Notes under the pieces: model-generated
Seen by the model: the letters and a program-made list of their open reading frames with translations, nothing else
Told to the model about the DNA's origin: nothing
Database searches by the model: none
Part shown: piece after piece, positions 14,415 to 16,657 of the stretch
Layout of the letters: the number at the start of each line of letters is the position of its first letter
Numbering within the stretch: the first letter of the stretch is position 1
NCBI GenBank assembly: GCA_009784635.1
Contig: WRBG01000026.1
Span: 1-16,657 of the forward strand
DNA: 16,657 bases
Source of the DNA: Bacteroidales bacterium
GTDB taxonomy: Bacteria > Bacteroidota > Bacteroidia > Bacteroidales > UBA932
Direction: 5' to 3'
Position numbers and translations under genes: made by a program

Positions 14415-15095
14415 CTAACTTAAAAATTCCTGCATGTCGAAATTTTTCCACTCATTGGCATTTTCTTCATTGTCTTCATCCTCGCCGCCTTCTGCCCCCT
14501 GCCTGCGGAGGTGGCGGTCGATTACCGCCCTTATCCGCGCCGCTTTTCCCGTGTCCGCGGAAACGAGCCGTTCAAACATATCGGTCTTTTCCGCCCTGTA
14601 GAGTATCTCTCCCTTGCCCTCAGTCGGGTTGTCGATAGCCTCCACTGCTTCCGCCATCTCCTCCATGCTCCATCCCCCTGCCTGCCCCATATCCCGTCCC
14701 AACACCTGCCGCAAGTCCTCCATCTCCTCCTCCGGGTCTATCTCTTCCCCGTCCGGCGCAATATCCAAGTCTTCCAGGTCGGGGTCCGTGCCGAACACTT
14801 CCGCCAGCCGTTCAAGCGGAATAGCCGCCGCCACAGCGTTCGCTCCTTCGTTCCCACCGGCAAAAATAGAGGGTTTTTCTATCTGAACTTCAGCTTTTAC
14901 ACCCCCTGTACAAGTTGGCAATGGTTGGCTCCGGTTGGGACGGATAAACCGGCTTTTTACCACTGCGCCGGAAGTGTCGGCATCCCTCTCTCGGGAGGAG
15001 GCGCCGCATCCCTTTGCTGTCGCCTGCCGGGGAAAGGCAATACGGTACAGCAGACACAGGGCAATAAACATCATGACAAGGGCAAGGATTTGCAT
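14415..15095 (-). CDS. traD: TraD-like conjugative transposon protein
   Basis: A 226-residue protein with an N-terminal membrane anchor (ILALVMMFIALCLLYRIAF), a variable linker, and a very acidic middle (DPDLEDLDIAPDGEEIDPEEEMEDLRQVL, about residues 103-135). A helical C-terminal domain (MFERLVSADTGKAARIRAVIDRHLRR) is followed by another acidic patch and WKNFDMQEFLS. No catalytic motif is visible. Its place between the DUF3408 gene and traE identifies it as the operon's TraD; the function is unknown and unrelated to the F-plasmid coupling protein of the same name. The linker is the part most likely to vary between elements. Confidence 0.78.
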   Translation of the reverse strand: MQILALVMMFIALCLLYRIAFPRQATAKGCGASSRERDADTSGAVVKSRFIRPNRSQPLPTCTGGVKAEVQIEKPSIFAGGNEGANAVAAAIPLERLAEVFGTDPDLEDLDIAPDGEEIDPEEEMEDLRQVLGRDMGQAGGWSMEEMAEAVEAIDNPTEGKGEILYRAEKTDMFERLVSADTGKAARIRAVIDRHLRRQGAEGGEDEDNEENANEWKNFDMQEFLS

Positions 15096-15101
15096 GTTGC
15101 G

Positions 15102-15506
15102 CTAAAACTCAAGAAGGCCCTTGCCGCTCTTTTTGGACAGCTCACCATGGTACAACCCGATAATCTCGTCGCGGTGCGCTTCAAGGTGAGCCGTCAGAAT
15201 GGCGTCTATATACCCGCCAACCGTAACCTCCCTGCCGGAAAGGATTTTGACGATTTCCAGTATCGTGGCGTGGATGCGCTCGCTGATGTATACGCACCGG
15301 CGACCCTTAAACTCATTCCGCCCAAGAAACCGTGAACTGTAATCGGCAGGGATGCCCCCTCCGTGTCTGACGGGGTCTTTGACTCCTTTGGACCGTTCTT
15401 CAACCTGCGCGGCAGGCCCCGGACCTTTTCGCCCCGTCCATGCATCCTGCTCCCTTATGGAGGAAAGCAGAAAGGTTTCATCAATATCCACTTTCCTGTT
15501 TGCCAT
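15102..15506 (-). CDS. DUF3408 protein (TraB/TraC class)
   Basis: A 134-residue protein. The C-terminal half (YISERIHATILEIVKILSGREVTVGGYIDAILTAHLEAHRDEI, about 72-114) is the DUF3408 domain, which looks like a ribbon-helix-helix type DNA-binding or ParB-like partner fold (inference). The N-terminal half is basic and probably unstructured. CTnDOT-type operons often have two such genes (traB, traC) after traA; only one is here, so I give no symbol. The ATG at 15506 is preceded by GGAGG at a standard distance, unusual in Bacteroidetes, and the gene overlaps the traA 3' end by 26 bases. It ends 6 bases before traD. Confidence 0.82.
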   Translation of the reverse strand: MANRKVDIDETFLLSSIREQDAWTGRKGPGPAAQVEERSKGVKDPVRHGGGIPADYSSRFLGRNEFKGRRCVYISERIHATILEIVKILSGREVTVGGYIDAILTAHLEAHRDEIIGLYHGELSKKSGKGLLEF

Positions 15507-16272
15507 GGCCCTCCGGTTTGATGATGCGACATACCTCCTCCGACAATTCTTCTATATTGCTGTCCCTAAGCAACGCCCTGTCCGGAGGAAAAAGCGTGGA
15601 ACGAAACACCGACCTCCGTTCAATAGACATCTCCCTGCGAAAACGCTTGCTGTCGGGAAGAGAGGTTTTCAATATTTGCAGTCCAAGCTCGGCAATGGCC
15701 CCCTCGTACACTTGGTAAAGAGGCGTTTTTTCGCGCCCGTCCACCATGTTCCAAAAAAGGTAAAGACCCTTGAGCTTGCCCCTGCCGGCGCTGATGATGT
15801 GGTCGCTGAGCATCGTGGCGTATTGCAGGGTGCTTTCTAATACTAAACGGTCGGCGCTGATGGGGGTAAAGATATAGTCCATAGCCGCCAGCGTCTTAAT
15901 CACGCCCTCGCTGTTCAGTGTGCCGGGGAGGTCAAAAAAGATGAGGTCAAAGGGCTTTTCGGCATGCTCCATCAAAACGTCGGCATCGTGCAGCGCTTCT
16001 GCGGCGGTACTCTCCTTTACAGGGTACGCCTTGATGCCCAGATTACGGAACTGCCCGTAAGCCATACGCTTGAAATAGTCGTTCTCCATCACGAGCTTGC
16101 TGTCGCGCCTGCGCTCCCTTACGATGCTGTGCTGCGGATAGTCGCAGTCAATCACCGCTACACGCAGTCTCTTGACATAGTGAAGGTAGCCGGACACTAA
16201 TACGGTTACAGACGTCTTCCCCATCCCGCCTTTCTGGGTGGAGAAGGATACAAACGGTGTTTCTCTGTTCAT
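15481..16272 (-). CDS. traA: TraA, ParA/MinD-type ATPase
   Basis: A 263-residue ParA-family ATPase, first gene of the tra operon. The deviant Walker A motif KGGMGKTS is at residues 14-21, with the signature lysine K14. VAVIDCDYPQHS (38-49) is the A' motif and FDLIFFDLPG the Walker B strand. The length fits the family. In these operons TraA sits beside DUF3408 proteins, as ParA sits beside ParB; a role in positioning the element or the transfer machinery is likely but unproven. The ATG at 16272 is preceded by the region carrying the proposed tra promoter, leaving a leader of about 80 bases. Confidence 0.93.
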   Translation of the reverse strand: MNRETPFVSFSTQKGGMGKTSVTVLVSGYLHYVKRLRVAVIDCDYPQHSIVRERRRDSKLVMENDYFKRMAYGQFRNLGIKAYPVKESTAAEALHDADVLMEHAEKPFDLIFFDLPGTLNSEGVIKTLAAMDYIFTPISADRLVLESTLQYATMLSDHIISAGRGKLKGLYLFWNMVDGREKTPLYQVYEGAIAELGLQILKTSLPDSKRFRREMSIERRSVFRSTLFPPDRALLRDSNIEELSEEVCRIIKPEGHGKQESGY

Positions 16273-16341
16273 TGATTTGAATGTTTTATAGGTTAATGAT
16301 TTGGTTGTTCAGTTGTGTAATTGTTCAATGAAGCGCTTCCC

Positions 16342-16383
16342 TGCTGACGTACATCCACACAACAATACGACAGTACGTCAGCA
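16342..16383. promoter_or_regulatory. 11-bp inverted repeat, candidate operator of the tra operon
   Basis: TGCTGACGTAC (16342-16352) and GTACGTCAGCA (16373-16383) are perfect reverse complements with a 20-base spacer. The best leftward promoter candidate lies across it. The minus strand reads TATTGTTG at 16367-16360 (one mismatch to TAnnTTTG), with a TTG at 16389-16387, 19 bases upstream. One arm thus falls between -33 and -7 and the other at the start point, the usual place for a repressor or activator site. The symmetry is seen; the promoter and its regulation are inferred. Confidence 0.5.
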
Positions 16384-16500
16384 CAACAATGATGGTGCGC
16401 ATCACCAAAGAGTCGCTTTTGTACGGATGTATTTACCTGCCTGTTCATTTCATTGTCGGTTTACCGGATTGATGGCACATTGCGTCATTTCACTGCAAAA

Positions 16501-16534
16501 GAAGCCGGAAAAACCGGTCTTTTCTCCGGTCTTC
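16501..16534. repeat. hairpin and tandem CCGGTCTT repeats
   Basis: GAAGCCGG (16501-16508) can pair with CCGGTCTTC (16526-16534) with one bulged T. A further CCGG at 16514-16517 allows an alternative small hairpin. The segment also starts a 12-base imperfect tandem repeat. It stands just before the oriT-like hairpin and could be an accessory protein site. Confidence 0.4.
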
Positions 16535-16556
16535 TCGGTGGTGGCACACACCGGCC

Positions 16557-16596
16557 GGGCAATGGTGCGGGTTGGCTCGCCCGACCATGCTTGCCC
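16557..16596. other. oriT: candidate origin of transfer (oriT) hairpin
   Basis: GGGCAA (16557-16562) pairs with TTGCCC (16591-16596), TGGT (16563-16566) with ACCA (16584-16587), and CGGGT (16568-16572) with GCCCG (16579-16583, one G-T pair). This makes a 15-pair stem with two small bulges (G16567; 16588-16590) and a 6-base loop. It lies about 50 bases before a gene pointing away from the tra operon. In related Bacteroides elements oriT sits next to mobA. An imperfect GC-rich hairpin there is typical of oriT, but no nick site can be proven from sequence alone. Confidence 0.4.
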
Positions 16597-16620
16597 TCCC
16601 CAAAGACCTCCCTAACTTTG
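16591..16620 (+). promoter_or_regulatory. rightward Bacteroidetes promoter
   Basis: TTG at 16591-16593, 19 bases, then TAACTTTG at 16613-16620 fits the Bacteroidetes -33/-7 consensus exactly. Transcription would start near 16626, about 23 bases before the ATG at 16649. The -33 TTG is inside the 3' arm of the oriT-like hairpin, so a relaxosome protein bound there could repress its own gene (inference). Confidence 0.6.
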
Positions 16621-16648
16621 CAGCGTCTTTCAAACATCCGTTGTTATC

Positions 16649-16657
16649 ATGCAAAAA
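16649..16657 (+). CDS. start of a divergent gene, probably a mobilization gene (partial)
   Basis: Only ATG CAA AAA is present before the window ends. The call rests on a good promoter just upstream, the divergent position to traA and the oriT-like hairpin. In this element class the mob genes normally stand here. Three codons cannot identify the product. Confidence 0.35.

Larger units (their letters stand above)
16273..16648. other. divergent regulatory/transfer-origin region without genes
   Basis: No convincing gene lies between traA and the ATG at 16649. Besides the sites listed separately, it contains a perfect palindrome GAAGCGCTTC (16330-16339) in the presumed tra leader and two TTGTTCA copies 16 bases apart (16305, 16321). 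Two CACAACAAT copies are 24 bases apart (16358, 16382). There is also a tandem pair CCGGTCTTTTCT/CCGGTCTTCTCG (16514-16537) and a palindrome CCGGCCGG (16551-16558). The density of symmetry fits a region bound by several proteins. Confidence 0.6.

Noticed and set aside
14511..15335. Long rightward open frame (274 codons) opposite traD and the DUF3408 gene
   Set aside because: It is antisense to two well-supported genes in a tight operon, has no family features, and reflects GC-rich third-position bias.
1..16657. CRISPR arrays, tRNA or rRNA genes, insertion sequences
   Set aside because: No regularly spaced repeat array, no cloverleaf or rRNA-like sequence, and no transposase frame or IS-type terminal repeats were seen.

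Overview
This window is the transfer half of a Bacteroidetes (most likely Bacteroidales) integrative conjugative element of the CTnDOT type. The evidence is a nearly complete, collinear set of Bacteroides-type tra genes on the minus strand, a CTnDOT-like tyrosine recombinase, PcfK/PcfJ/RadC accessory genes, and promoter elements of the Bacteroidetes form (TTG/TTTG, about 19 bases, TAnnTTTG). The species cannot be named from the sequence.

Layout. Positions 1-180 look like an element end: a perfect 17-bp inverted repeat and two 17-bp direct repeats 21 bp apart sit just before the integrase gene (181-1413). After it comes a decayed ORF6N-domain gene fragment (about 1425-1580) and a leftward GlsB/YeaQ-type small membrane protein (1661-1927). 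From about 1928 to 2264 there is no gene, but this stretch holds the first copy of a structured element (2045-2154). A rightward accessory group follows: a small membrane protein, a 133-residue protein of unknown function, PcfK-like and PcfJ-like proteins (2265-4611). The second copy of the structured element (4653-4752) lies between pcfJ and a RadC/JAB-domain gene (4820-5272), which ends in a clear intrinsic terminator.

Convergent to this, 5309-16272 is one long leftward operon: traA (ParA-like), a DUF3408 gene (traB/traC class), traD, traE (pilin-like), traF (VirB3-like), traG (VirB4-like ATPase), traI, traJ (VirB6-like), traK (VirB8-like), traL, traM (VirB10-like), traN (VirB9-like), traO and traQ. 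Together these would encode a type IV secretion mating channel across both membranes. The order matches the classical tra operon, but traH and traP are absent; gene gaps are tiny and three junctions are 4-base ATGA overlaps.

The right end (16273-16657) is a divergent regulatory region. It holds an inverted repeat that brackets the best tra promoter candidate, a large imperfect hairpin that is a good oriT candidate, and a rightward promoter leading to a gene whose first three codons are the last bases of the window, by position probably a mobilization gene.

The most interesting observation is the structured element present in two diverged copies. Its main stem differs in sequence between copies but remains perfectly paired in both, while the loop motifs are conserved. 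This pattern suggests a structured RNA, or a DNA hairpin recognised by a protein.
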